Source: Moheibacter stercoris
GTDB taxonomy: Bacteria > Bacteroidota > Bacteroidia > Flavobacteriales > Weeksellaceae
Direction: 5' to 3'
Assembly (NCBI RefSeq): GCF_040545805.1
Contig: NZ_JBEPMO010000022.1
Span: 1-32,570, forward strand
DNA: 32,570 nt
Below the pieces are notes generated by a model that worked only from the letters and a program-made list of their open reading frames with translations, made no database searches and was not told the DNA's origin. Each line of letters begins with the position of its first letter. The first letter of the stretch is position 1. The position numbers and the translations under genes are program-made. Shown in pieces: positions 8,845 to 15,270 of this stretch.

Positions 8845-8863
8845 AAATAATTCACTTTTTTTT
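8833..8863 (+). terminator. Terminator of the porX-tsaE-ald operon
   Basis: Perfect 10-bp arms AAAGTGAATT (8833-8842) and AATTCACTTT (8849-8858) with a six-base loop are followed by a T tract on the plus strand. The left arm contains the last codons and the TAG stop of the small DUF4258-like gene. Confidence 0.85.
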
Positions 8864-8904
8864 GTCTATCGGAATTTCAATTGAATTCAACTAATCATTC
8901 GACA

Positions 8905-8962
8905 TAAAAAAATTCGTAAGGAAAAAGGAAACTAAAAATAGTATCCAAATCTCCTTACGAAT
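8905..8962 (-). terminator. Two-tier terminator hairpin after adk
   Basis: The outer arms ATTCGTAAGGA (8912-8922) and TCCTTACGAAT (8952-8962) pair perfectly over 11 bp. Inside the loop, GGAnACTA and TAGTnTCC can form a second stem. On the minus strand the hairpin runs into a T7 tract (8905-8911). It lies 20 bp downstream of the adk stop. Confidence 0.75.
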
Positions 8963-8981
8963 GCATAATTTAAAATAGAGT

Positions 8982-9560
8982 TTAAGCGAACTTTTGGATT
9001 TCCTGACTTAATTTATCTGTAATCTCCGCAATTTCTCCTACTCCATCAATATCTACTAATTTTCCTTGAGCTTTATAGTGTTCCGCTACTTCGTCTGTTT
9101 TGGTATAATACTCGACAATTCGCTCACGGATAACTTCTTCATTGGCATCATCTGCTCTACCGCTATCCAAACCTCTACCCAAAAGACGTTGAACCAAAAT
9201 TTCATCTTCAACTCGCAAAGACAAACAAACCGAAACTTCTTGGTTTAAATCTTCTTTCAAGATTTCGTCTAAAGATTGTGCTTGAGCTGTAGTTCTTGGA
9301 TAACCATCGAAAATAAAACCAGCATATCCGGTATGTTTTTTTAGTTCTTCACGAAGCATATTGGTGGTTACTTCGTCTGGAACCAAATGACCTTTGTCCA
9401 TGTAGGATTGAGCCAAAACACCTAATTCTGTTTGATTCTTCAAATTGAAACGAAACATATCGCCAGTAGACAATTGTTTCAAATTGAATTTTTCTTCTAA
9501 AAATTTAGCTTGCGTTCCTTTCCCACTGCCCGGAGGGCCAAATAATACAATGTTGATCAT
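8982..9560 (-). CDS. adk: Adenylate kinase
   Basis: Adenylate kinase catalyses ATP + AMP = 2 ADP in the cytoplasm. The 192-residue protein starts with the P-loop GPPGSGKGTQAKFL, has the AMP-binding STGDMFR and FIFDGYPRT segments, and a LID region with RLLGRGLDSGRADD that is short and lacks the four-Cys zinc site of long adenylate kinases. It is two bases downstream of hpt, giving an hpt-adk operon. In many flavobacteria obgE follows; here adk is instead followed by a terminator and the convergent porX operon. Confidence 0.97.
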   Translation of the reverse strand: MINIVLFGPPGSGKGTQAKFLEEKFNLKQLSTGDMFRFNLKNQTELGVLAQSYMDKGHLVPDEVTTNMLREELKKHTGYAGFIFDGYPRTTAQAQSLDEILKEDLNQEVSVCLSLRVEDEILVQRLLGRGLDSGRADDANEEVIRERIVEYYTKTDEVAEHYKAQGKLVDIDGVGEIAEITDKLSQEIQKFA

Positions 9561-9562
9561 TT

Positions 9563-10099
9563 TTACATTTTAATTTGATAGATATCGGGTAAATTTCTCC
9601 CTAATCCGTCGTAATCCAATCCATATCCTACTACAAATTTGTCTGGAATAGTCAATGCGATTAAATCAATATTTAAATCTTTTTTATATGCTTCTGGTTT
9701 GTATAAAAGCGTTGCAATTTTGATGCTTTTAGCATTTTTGGTGCTCAAAATTTTGTGCAAAGCTTCCAAGGTATTTCCTGTATCTACAATGTCTTCCAAA
9801 ATAATAATATGACGATCTGTCAAATCCATTGGAATGTCCATATGCAATTTCACTTCTCCTGTAGAAGAGGTTCCTTCGTAAGAAGCCATTTTCAAAAAGG
9901 AAATTTCACATTCGCCAGGATATTGTTTCAAGAAGTCACTCATGAACATCACGACACCATTTAATACGCCGATAAAAACGGGTACGTCATTTTTGTGTTG
10001 TTCATAAATTGTGTTCGCCATACGTTTGATGGCATGTTCAATTTCCTCAAAAGTGATATAAGGAATAAATACCTTGTCGTGTATCTTAATTTCGTCCAT
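9563..10099 (-). CDS. hpt: Hypoxanthine phosphoribosyltransferase
   Basis: This purine salvage enzyme converts hypoxanthine (and usually guanine) plus PRPP to IMP (GMP). It carries the 13-residue PRPP motif HIIILEDIVDTGN, the nearby VPVFIGVLNGVVMFMSDF segment and the base-contacting PDKFVVGYGLDYDGLGRNLP near the C-terminus; 178 residues is normal length. It is the first gene of the hpt-adk unit, with a candidate -7 box TAATTTTG at 10117-10124. Confidence 0.96.
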   Translation of the reverse strand: MDEIKIHDKVFIPYITFEEIEHAIKRMANTIYEQHKNDVPVFIGVLNGVVMFMSDFLKQYPGECEISFLKMASYEGTSSTGEVKLHMDIPMDLTDRHIIILEDIVDTGNTLEALHKILSTKNAKSIKIATLLYKPEAYKKDLNIDLIALTIPDKFVVGYGLDYDGLGRNLPDIYQIKM

Positions 10100-10116
10100 A
10101 AGATTTAATGAAGGGT

Positions 10117-10124
10117 CAAAATTA
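10117..10124 (-). promoter_or_regulatory. Candidate -7 box TAATTTTG for hpt-adk
   Basis: On the minus strand this matches TAnnTTTG and lies 17 nt before the hpt ATG, giving a leader of about 10 nt. Several CAAA (TTTG on the minus strand) tetramers lie upstream, but none at an ideal spacing. Confidence 0.5.
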
Positions 10125-10273
10125 CATAAATTTTACAAACAAGGCGACCACAAAGACAAATTAATTATCATGTTTTGGAAATACCCTCAAATGGTGATGG
10201 GGATATTTTAATTAGATTTATTTTGAATAATCGAATCCTTACAATTATCATAATCTAAGGAGTTTTTAAGTCC

Positions 10274-10281
10274 TACATTTG
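10274..10281 (+). promoter_or_regulatory. Candidate -7 box TACATTTG for hemF
   Basis: Perfect match to TAnnTTTG, 22 nt before the hemF ATG. No clear TTTG -33 element is visible. The rest of the 204-bp hpt-hemF divergent region holds a weak imperfect hairpin around 10180-10210 and nothing else I can name. Confidence 0.5.
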
Positions 10282-10303
10282 ATAACAGAAATACCAAAAA
10301 GAT

Positions 10304-11206
10304 ATGAAAGAGAAATTCTTCCAGTACATTCAAGACCTCCAACGAACCATAACAACTGAACTAGAAAAAGTAGACGGAAAAGCAAAATTCCAGAAAGATG
10401 AATGGACCCGTGAAGGCGGCGGTGGCGGCTTGACGATGGTGATTTCAGATGGGAATGTGTTTGAAAAAGGAGGTGTCAACATTTCCAAAGTATATGGCGA
10501 CCTACCCGAAACAATGCAAAAAGCCTTGAATGTTTCGGCAGGGAAATTTTTTGCTTGCGGATTGAGTATGGTGATTCATCCAAACAGCCCTAAAGTTCCG
10601 ACAACTCATGCCAATTGGCGTTATTTTGAGATGTATGACGAAGAAGGCAATGTAGTGGACCAATGGTTTGGAGGCGGACAAGACTTGACTCCTTATTATT
10701 TAGACGAAGAAGATGCTATTCATTGGCATACAGTATGTAAGCATGTTTGCGATGAACATCATCCAGACTTTTATGCGAAATACAAGAAAGAATGTGATAC
10801 CTATTTCTGGAATTCACATAGAAATGAAGCAAGAGGTTTAGGCGGGTTGTTTTTCGATTACTTAAAACCAAATGAGGAATTCACACCAGAGAAATGGTAT
10901 GATTTCGTAACGGCAGTTGGAGATTCTTTCTTGGAAGCTTATGTGCCAATTGTGGAAAAACATAAAAATGAATCCTACACAGAAGACGAACGTTTGTGGC
11001 AAGAAATTCGTCGCGGACGTTATGTCGAATTTAATTTGATTCATGATAAAGGAACTTTGTTTGGACTAAAAACCAATGGTCGTATCGAATCAATCTTAAT
11101 GAGTTTACCCAAACATGTGCAATGGCATTACAACCATCATCCAGAAGAAGGTTCAGAAGAAGCGAAACTTTTAGAAGTTTTGATGAATCCGAGAGAGTGG
11201 GTTTGA
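10304..11206 (+). CDS. hemF: Aerobic (oxygen-dependent) coproporphyrinogen III oxidase
   Basis: HemF uses O2 to decarboxylate coproporphyrinogen III to protoporphyrinogen IX in haem synthesis. The 300-residue protein shows the family signatures HANWRYFEMYDEEGN, WFGGGQDLTPYYLDEEDAIHWH, HRNEARGLGGLFFDYL and RRGRYVEFNLIHDKGTLFG, including the conserved histidines at about 92, 102, 142 and 172. Its presence indicates an organism able to make haem aerobically. It is monocistronic: its own -7 box upstream and a bidirectional terminator (11261-11294) shared with convergent kdsA. Confidence 0.98.
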   Translation: MKEKFFQYIQDLQRTITTELEKVDGKAKFQKDEWTREGGGGGLTMVISDGNVFEKGGVNISKVYGDLPETMQKALNVSAGKFFACGLSMVIHPNSPKVPTTHANWRYFEMYDEEGNVVDQWFGGGQDLTPYYLDEEDAIHWHTVCKHVCDEHHPDFYAKYKKECDTYFWNSHRNEARGLGGLFFDYLKPNEEFTPEKWYDFVTAVGDSFLEAYVPIVEKHKNESYTEDERLWQEIRRGRYVEFNLIHDKGTLFGLKTNGRIESILMSLPKHVQWHYNHHPEEGSEEAKLLEVLMNPREWV

Positions 11207-11260
11207 TTTGGATTTTAGCTTTAGGATAGTAGATTTTTGATTTAAGAATTCAGATAAAAT

Positions 11261-11294
11261 AAAAAAGCCTTGAAATAGATTTTCAAGGCTTTTT
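11261..11294. terminator. Bidirectional terminator between hemF and kdsA
   Basis: The arms AAAAAGCCTTGAAA and TTTTCAAGGCTTTTT flank a TAGA loop, giving a hairpin with an A tract on one side and a T tract on the other. It lies 54 bp after hemF and serves the convergent pair; the palindromic repeat at 11306-11339 lies between it and kdsA. Confidence 0.85.
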
Positions 11295-11305
11295 AATTAT
11301 AAAAA

Positions 11306-11339
11306 AACCTTGTCAAGGGTTTGAAACCTTGACAAGGTT
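11306..11339. repeat. Palindromic intergenic repeat, CCTTGTCAAGG family, copy 1
   Basis: The perfect 13-bp arms AACCTTGTCAAGG (11306-11318) and CCTTGACAAGGTT (11327-11339) surround an 8-base loop. Each arm is itself an odd palindrome (CCTTG-T-CAAGG). The same sequence recurs at 26660-26703, 15 kb away, so it is a dispersed element and not only a terminator. It lies in the convergent hemF/kdsA gap. Confidence 0.75.
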
Positions 11340-11385
11340 GTATATTTCAAGATACTTTATACTAAATACCTACTACCAATTACTT

Positions 11386-12195
11386 TTAAAGAATCGCTTC
11401 TCTTACGCGAACTAATTTGCACAATAAATCTTCTAGCAAATCCAATTGCAACATATTGGCTCCGTCGCTTTTGGCATTGGCTGGATCGGGATGGGTTTCA
11501 ATGAAAATTCCGTCTGCTCCTACTGCGATTCCTGCTTTGGCGATTGTTTCAATCAATTCTGGTTTTCCTCCAGTTACGCCTGAAGCTTGATTGGGTTGCT
11601 GCAAAGAATGGGTAATATCTAAAATCACTGGTGCATAGTTTTGCATCACGGGAATTCCTCTATAATCAACGACCATATCGCCATAACCTAACATGGTTCC
11701 GCGTTCGATGATCGCTACGTTTTGGTTGCCTGAATCGGTAACTTTTTCAACAGGGAATTTCATACTTTCTGGCGAAAGGAATTGTCCTTTTTTCAAGGTG
11801 ACATGTTTTCCCGTTTTGGCTGCTGCCACTACTAAATCAGTTTGACGAACCAAAAATGCTGGAATTTGTAGCACATCTACATATTCAGCTGCCATTTCTG
11901 CATGGAAAGATTCGTGGATGTCGGTGGTTGTTGGAACGTCGAACTCCTGCCCTATTTGATGGATGATTTTCAAGGCTTTTTCGTCACCAATACCTGTAAA
12001 GGAATCGATACGTGAACGATTGGCTTTTTTGAAAGATCCTTTGAAAATGTAGGGAATGTTCAATTCGTCTGATAATTTGACGATTTTTTCGGCGATTCTA
12101 CGTGGTGTATCTTCGTTTTCGATGGCGCATGGACCTGCGATTAAGAAGAAGTTCGGAGAATCTTTATGCTTGATTTTATTTAAGTTCTGAATCAT
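11386..12195 (-). CDS. kdsA: 3-deoxy-8-phosphooctulonate (Kdo-8-P) synthase
   Basis: KdsA condenses phosphoenolpyruvate with arabinose-5-phosphate to Kdo-8-phosphate for the LPS inner core. The 269-residue TIM-barrel protein shows IAGPCAIEN, FKGSFKKANRSR, TTDIHE, IPAFLVRQTD and the GADGIFIETHPDPANAKSDG motif near the end. Together with the lpx genes it supports a Gram-negative outer membrane with Kdo-containing LPS. It is monocistronic here. A TAAATTTG box (12200-12207) ends 4 nt before the ATG, so the mRNA may be leaderless. Confidence 0.97.
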   Translation of the reverse strand: MIQNLNKIKHKDSPNFFLIAGPCAIENEDTPRRIAEKIVKLSDELNIPYIFKGSFKKANRSRIDSFTGIGDEKALKIIHQIGQEFDVPTTTDIHESFHAEMAAEYVDVLQIPAFLVRQTDLVVAAAKTGKHVTLKKGQFLSPESMKFPVEKVTDSGNQNVAIIERGTMLGYGDMVVDYRGIPVMQNYAPVILDITHSLQQPNQASGVTGGKPELIETIAKAGIAVGADGIFIETHPDPANAKSDGANMLQLDLLEDLLCKLVRVREAIL

Positions 12196-12199
12196 AGGG

Positions 12200-12207
12200 C
12201 AAATTTA
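12200..12207 (-). promoter_or_regulatory. Candidate -7 box TAAATTTG for kdsA
   Basis: Exact TAnnTTTG match on the minus strand, only 4 nt from the kdsA ATG at 12195. Usual -7 to +1 spacing places the transcription start at or within the start codon. Confidence 0.45.
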
Positions 12208-12257
12208 CGAAAAAAGAGGATTGAATAAGTTTTGATTTAAATAAGAGCCTAAAGAAT

Positions 12258-12451
12258 TACCCAAAGTTGCGCAAAGAAATCACAGAGATACGCAGAGGTT
12301 TTGGAAATGGAATTCATACGAAACGTTCCTACGGAACGAAATTTCATTTTCTTGTTTATTTTTCTACCGACCAATCGTTCCTATGGAACGTTATTGAAAT
12401 TCAAATTTTTACCGCAGAGATTCGCAAAGTAATCGCAAAGGTTCGCAGAGG
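12258..12451. repeat. Mosaic of dispersed intergenic repeats between kdsA and the lipoprotein gene
   Basis: This accounts for most of a 324-bp gap without a gene. Two similar ~41-bp blocks made of CGCAAAG/CGCAGAGG-type units (12258-12298 and 12410-12451) are in direct orientation. Between them lie two palindromes, CGTTCCTACGGAACG (12324-12338) and CGTTCCTATGGAACG (12376-12390), separated by a spacer containing CTACCGACCAATCG. I recall both motif types as common intergenic filler in Bacteroidota. An open frame crosses the region (12267-12548, plus) but its protein is low-complexity translation of the repeats and I do not accept it. Confidence 0.75.
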
Positions 12452-12519
12452 TCTTTCGTTTAGAATGAACTGGAAACTTTTTTTTGGGAGATGTAGTTAT
12501 AATTTTTTATTAAAGAAAG

Positions 12520-13233
12520 TTAATTCACCTCAAATTCAACTAAAATAGGTGCTTCAACATATTCATTTGACAGTTTATACTTTAATGTTCCTTCTATACG
12601 ATTTAAACCTTTTTGGGAGGCTTTAAGGTTGATTATTTTACTAATATCTTCCACTGATTCAAATTTATAAACTTCCCCATCGAGTTTAACTTCAAAAGGT
12701 TTGAATGTATTTATAACACTAAATCCAACATTAATAGAAACGTCATCTCCAATATTTATTTTATGGTTATTGACTCTCACATAAGGTTGAACCAAGTTAA
12801 ATCTATAAAAAGATCCTAATGCTTCATCCATCATTGACTGATACATATAATTTTCAATTTGTAGCAGATACTTATATTGTTGATCTGAGCTGGTTGATTT
12901 AGCCAATAAATCAAAATATTGTTTAGGGAAATAAACAGAATTTTGTTCTTCATTAAAAGATTCTCGAAATACTGTTATTTGATCATTAGTTAAAATTTCT
13001 TCATTTTTTAATTTATCTTTAAAATCTAGAATTTGATCCAATAATGGTTGTATTTTAATAATCGTTGCTGGAACTTCATCCTTATATTCTTTAAATTTAG
13101 CTTTGAAGTTTGTATTAATTCGTTCCAAACCTTCAATTTCCAATCGAAGTTCTGAAAAGTCTAAATTTGTATTTGTTTCAGACGAATTACAACCTAGAAA
13201 TATCAATAATATAATAACAGAAATAAGTCTCAT
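12520..13233 (-). CDS. Predicted lipoprotein, possible GldM-like domain
   Basis: I choose the ATG at 13233 (237 residues), because it opens a lipoprotein signal (MRLISVIILLIFLGC, Cys15 as lipidation site) and a -7 box TATTTTTG lies just upstream at 13252-13259; the longer frame to 13383 runs into the divergent gene. The mature protein is helical to about residue 125, followed by a beta-rich C-terminal half (from about LVQPYVRVNNHKINIGDDVSI). The order of a helix pair, then an inward-facing beta domain with an IxxGDxxxI pattern, resembles the periplasmic part of GldM, the gliding/type IX secretion protein. That resemblance is by eye and weak; treat the function as unknown. Confidence 0.65.
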   Translation of the reverse strand: MRLISVIILLIFLGCNSSETNTNLDFSELRLEIEGLERINTNFKAKFKEYKDEVPATIIKIQPLLDQILDFKDKLKNEEILTNDQITVFRESFNEEQNSVYFPKQYFDLLAKSTSSDQQYKYLLQIENYMYQSMMDEALGSFYRFNLVQPYVRVNNHKINIGDDVSINVGFSVINTFKPFEVKLDGEVYKFESVEDISKIINLKASQKGLNRIEGTLKYKLSNEYVEAPILVEFEVN

Positions 13234-13251
13234 TTCACTAAAGTATTTTCT

Positions 13252-13259
13252 CAAAAATA
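13252..13259 (-). promoter_or_regulatory. Candidate -7 box TATTTTTG for the lipoprotein gene
   Basis: Perfect TAnnTTTG match on the minus strand, 18 nt from the lipoprotein ATG. It sits within a 7-bp inverted repeat, GTATTTT (13243-13249) and AAAATAC (13254-13260). A weaker plus-strand box TAATTTCG (13263-13270) for the divergent pseudouridine synthase abuts it, so the two promoters face apart within 20 bp. Confidence 0.45.
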
Positions 13260-13278
13260 CAATAATTTCGCAGCTTCT

Positions 13279-14946
13279 ATGACGGCAGCACAGCAACAGA
13301 AAATCGTTTATTTTAATCGGGATGAAATTCAAGGTATTGAAGTTCCCGAACGGTTTACATTTCCTTTTTTTTATAAACCTCATCGGCTAACGAAATTGGC
13401 TGCCGCCGATTTACAATCCTATTTGGAAAAGGAGTTTGAAGCGAATCATAATTTTGGTTTGGACGAGAATCAAGAAGGCTTGGTGATTGGGAAAATGTTT
13501 GGGGTTTTGGTTGTTGAAGATGCTGAAGGACGTTTGGGGTACCTTTCTGCTTTTTCTGGAAAACTCGCCAATAGCAATGACCACGCTCGTTTTGTGCCGC
13601 CTGTTTTTGATATGCTAACGAAAGGTAGTTTTTTCTTGGAAGAGGAAAAGGTGCTGAATGTGATGAACCGTAAGATTGAAGAATTGGAGAACGATTTGGA
13701 ATTGGCGGAATTGAGGGATTTGTATGCGAACTATTCGGTTGAATCGGAAAACGAAATTTCGGACTTTAAGAATTGGATGAAGACCAATAAAGCGGAAAGA
13801 AAACGACTTCGAGAATCAAATGATTCTTCCATTTCTGAAGCAGAATTGGTACGCCAAAGCAATTTGGATCAGTTTAAATTCCGGATGTTGAAGGAGAGTT
13901 GGAAACAGGTTTTGGAGGATTTCAATGCTCAAATTTCGGCATTTGAATCAAAAATTGAATGTCTGAAAAAAGAACGTCGTGAGAAGTCTGGGCAATTGCA
14001 GAATCAGTTGTTTGAACAATATTCGTTTGTAAATCCAGCTGGGAAATGGAAAAGTTTGGGTGCGATTTTTAGTGAAACGGTTTTTGAGAAACCACCTGCG
14101 GGTGCTGGCGAATGTGCGACTCCTAAATTGTTGCAATATGCTTTTTTGCATGATTTGAAACCGATTTGTTTTGGGGAATTTTGGTGGGGCGCTTCACCGA
14201 AATCGGAAGTGAGAAAACATGGACATTTTTATCCGGCTTGCAGCGGAAAATGTCGTCCGATATTGAAACATATGCTGGAAGATGTTGAATTGGAAGAAAA
14301 TCTTTTGTTGAAAAATTTGGCGGAAGACAAACAGATCAAGATTCTTTACGAGGACGATCATTTGTGGGTGGTAAACAAACCTGCGGAATTGTTGTCGGTG
14401 CCTGGGATTGAGATTCAGGATTCGGTTTATACACGTTTGCAAGAAATGATGGGTGGAATTGAGCCGTTGATCATCCATCGCTTGGATATGTCCACTTCGG
14501 GAATTTTAATCGTTGCCAAAACGAAACAAGCACATCAATTCATACAACAACAATTCATCAAAAAGACGATTCAAAAATGCTACACAGCTTTGTTGAATGG
14601 TGTTTTGAAAAATAAAGAAGGTGAAATTAATTTACCTCTTCGCGGAAATGTTGTCGATAGACCACGCCAAATGGTGGATTTTGAAAACGGTAAAAAAGCC
14701 ATCACGAAATACAAAGTCATCGAACGAAAAGACGGAAAAACGATGGTTCACTTTTGGCCTGTGACGGGAAGAACGCATCAGTTAAGGGTTCATTCGGCGC
14801 ATGAATTGGGATTGAATGCTCCAATTGTTGGTGATGATTTGTATGGAACAGCTGCTGATCGATTACATCTGCATGCGGCTTGGATTCAGTTTAGGCATCC
14901 GGTGACAAGAGAGGTTATGGAGTTTGAGGAGAAAGCTGAATTTTGA
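13279..14946 (+). CDS. RluA-family pseudouridine synthase with long N-terminal module
   Basis: The C-terminal ~210 residues (about 350-555) are a RluA-type pseudouridine synthase with the catalytic motif HRLDMSTSG (Asp403), NKPAELLSVPG and GRTHQLRVHSAHELG. RNA target unknown. The N-terminal 345 residues are not part of the core enzyme: a conserved-looking first block (to about 115, including FSGKLA and FVPPVFDML), a charged coiled coil (about 120-240), and a Cys/His-rich block (270-331) with GAGECATPKLLQYA, GEFWWGASP, HGHFYPAC and KCRPIL. I recall the same long architecture in other Bacteroidota and gammaproteobacteria. The 555-residue length is about twice that of ordinary RluA proteins. Confidence 0.88.
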   Translation: MTAAQQQKIVYFNRDEIQGIEVPERFTFPFFYKPHRLTKLAAADLQSYLEKEFEANHNFGLDENQEGLVIGKMFGVLVVEDAEGRLGYLSAFSGKLANSNDHARFVPPVFDMLTKGSFFLEEEKVLNVMNRKIEELENDLELAELRDLYANYSVESENEISDFKNWMKTNKAERKRLRESNDSSISEAELVRQSNLDQFKFRMLKESWKQVLEDFNAQISAFESKIECLKKERREKSGQLQNQLFEQYSFVNPAGKWKSLGAIFSETVFEKPPAGAGECATPKLLQYAFLHDLKPICFGEFWWGASPKSEVRKHGHFYPACSGKCRPILKHMLEDVELEENLLLKNLAEDKQIKILYEDDHLWVVNKPAELLSVPGIEIQDSVYTRLQEMMGGIEPLIIHRLDMSTSGILIVAKTKQAHQFIQQQFIKKTIQKCYTALLNGVLKNKEGEINLPLRGNVVDRPRQMVDFENGKKAITKYKVIERKDGKTMVHFWPVTGRTHQLRVHSAHELGLNAPIVGDDLYGTAADRLHLHAAWIQFRHPVTREVMEFEEKAEF

Positions 14947-15011
14947 GATTTCAAGTTGGAAGTTGGAGGCAGGAAGTTGGGAGTTTACTGCACTTAAACA
15001 AACAAATTCCG

Positions 15012-15019
15012 TACTTTTG
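15012..15019 (+). promoter_or_regulatory. Candidate -7 box TACTTTTG for the YgjV-like gene and GT4 gene
   Basis: Perfect TAnnTTTG match, 17 nt before the ATG at 15037. It would drive the overlapping pair 15037-16390. The preceding gap has an imperfect repeat of GGAAGTTGG-type units (14955-14982). Confidence 0.5.
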
Positions 15020-15036
15020 GCAAACAAAATTTACTC

Positions 15037-15270
15037 ATGGACGCTAGTATTTACGAATGGATCGGGTATGCCGCATCGGTTTTTATTGTCTTATCTTTTG
15101 CTGTCAATAATTTAAAATCGGTTCGAATCATCAATGCAATTGGTTGTTTATGCTTTGTTGTCTATGGTATTTATTTTGATATATGGCCGGTTGTGATTCC
15201 AAACGCGATATTAATATTCATTCAGTTGTACTATTTATTGTTCAAAGACAAGAAAAAACAAGATGCCTAA
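15037..15270 (+). CDS. Small YgjV-like integral membrane protein
   Basis: The 77-residue protein consists of about three transmembrane segments (roughly 5-22, 29-47 and 50-68) and a Lys-rich cytoplasmic tail. The pattern IGYxASVFIVLSFxxxNLKxxRxINxxGCxxFxxYG matches small YgjV / CBU_0592-type membrane proteins, whose role is unknown. Its last 8 bases overlap the start of the GT4 glycosyltransferase gene, so the two are translationally linked. Confidence 0.8.
   Translation: MDASIYEWIGYAASVFIVLSFAVNNLKSVRIINAIGCLCFVVYGIYFDIWPVVIPNAILIFIQLYYLLFKDKKKQDA

Noticed and set aside
10180..10210. Hairpin or riboswitch before hemF
   Set aside because: Only an imperfect stem around ACCC/GGGG was found; it lies upstream of the candidate -7 box and would not be in the hemF mRNA.
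12267..12548. 93-codon plus-strand open frame between kdsA and the lipoprotein gene
   Set aside because: It is translated from the repeat mosaic (RKEITEIRRG, KVIAKVRRGL), has no plausible ribosome binding or promoter context, and its end overlaps the lipoprotein gene on the other strand.
13234..13383. Fifty-codon upstream extension of the lipoprotein gene
   Set aside because: The extension would place the lipoprotein signal internally and runs through the divergent pseudouridine synthase gene start and its promoter.
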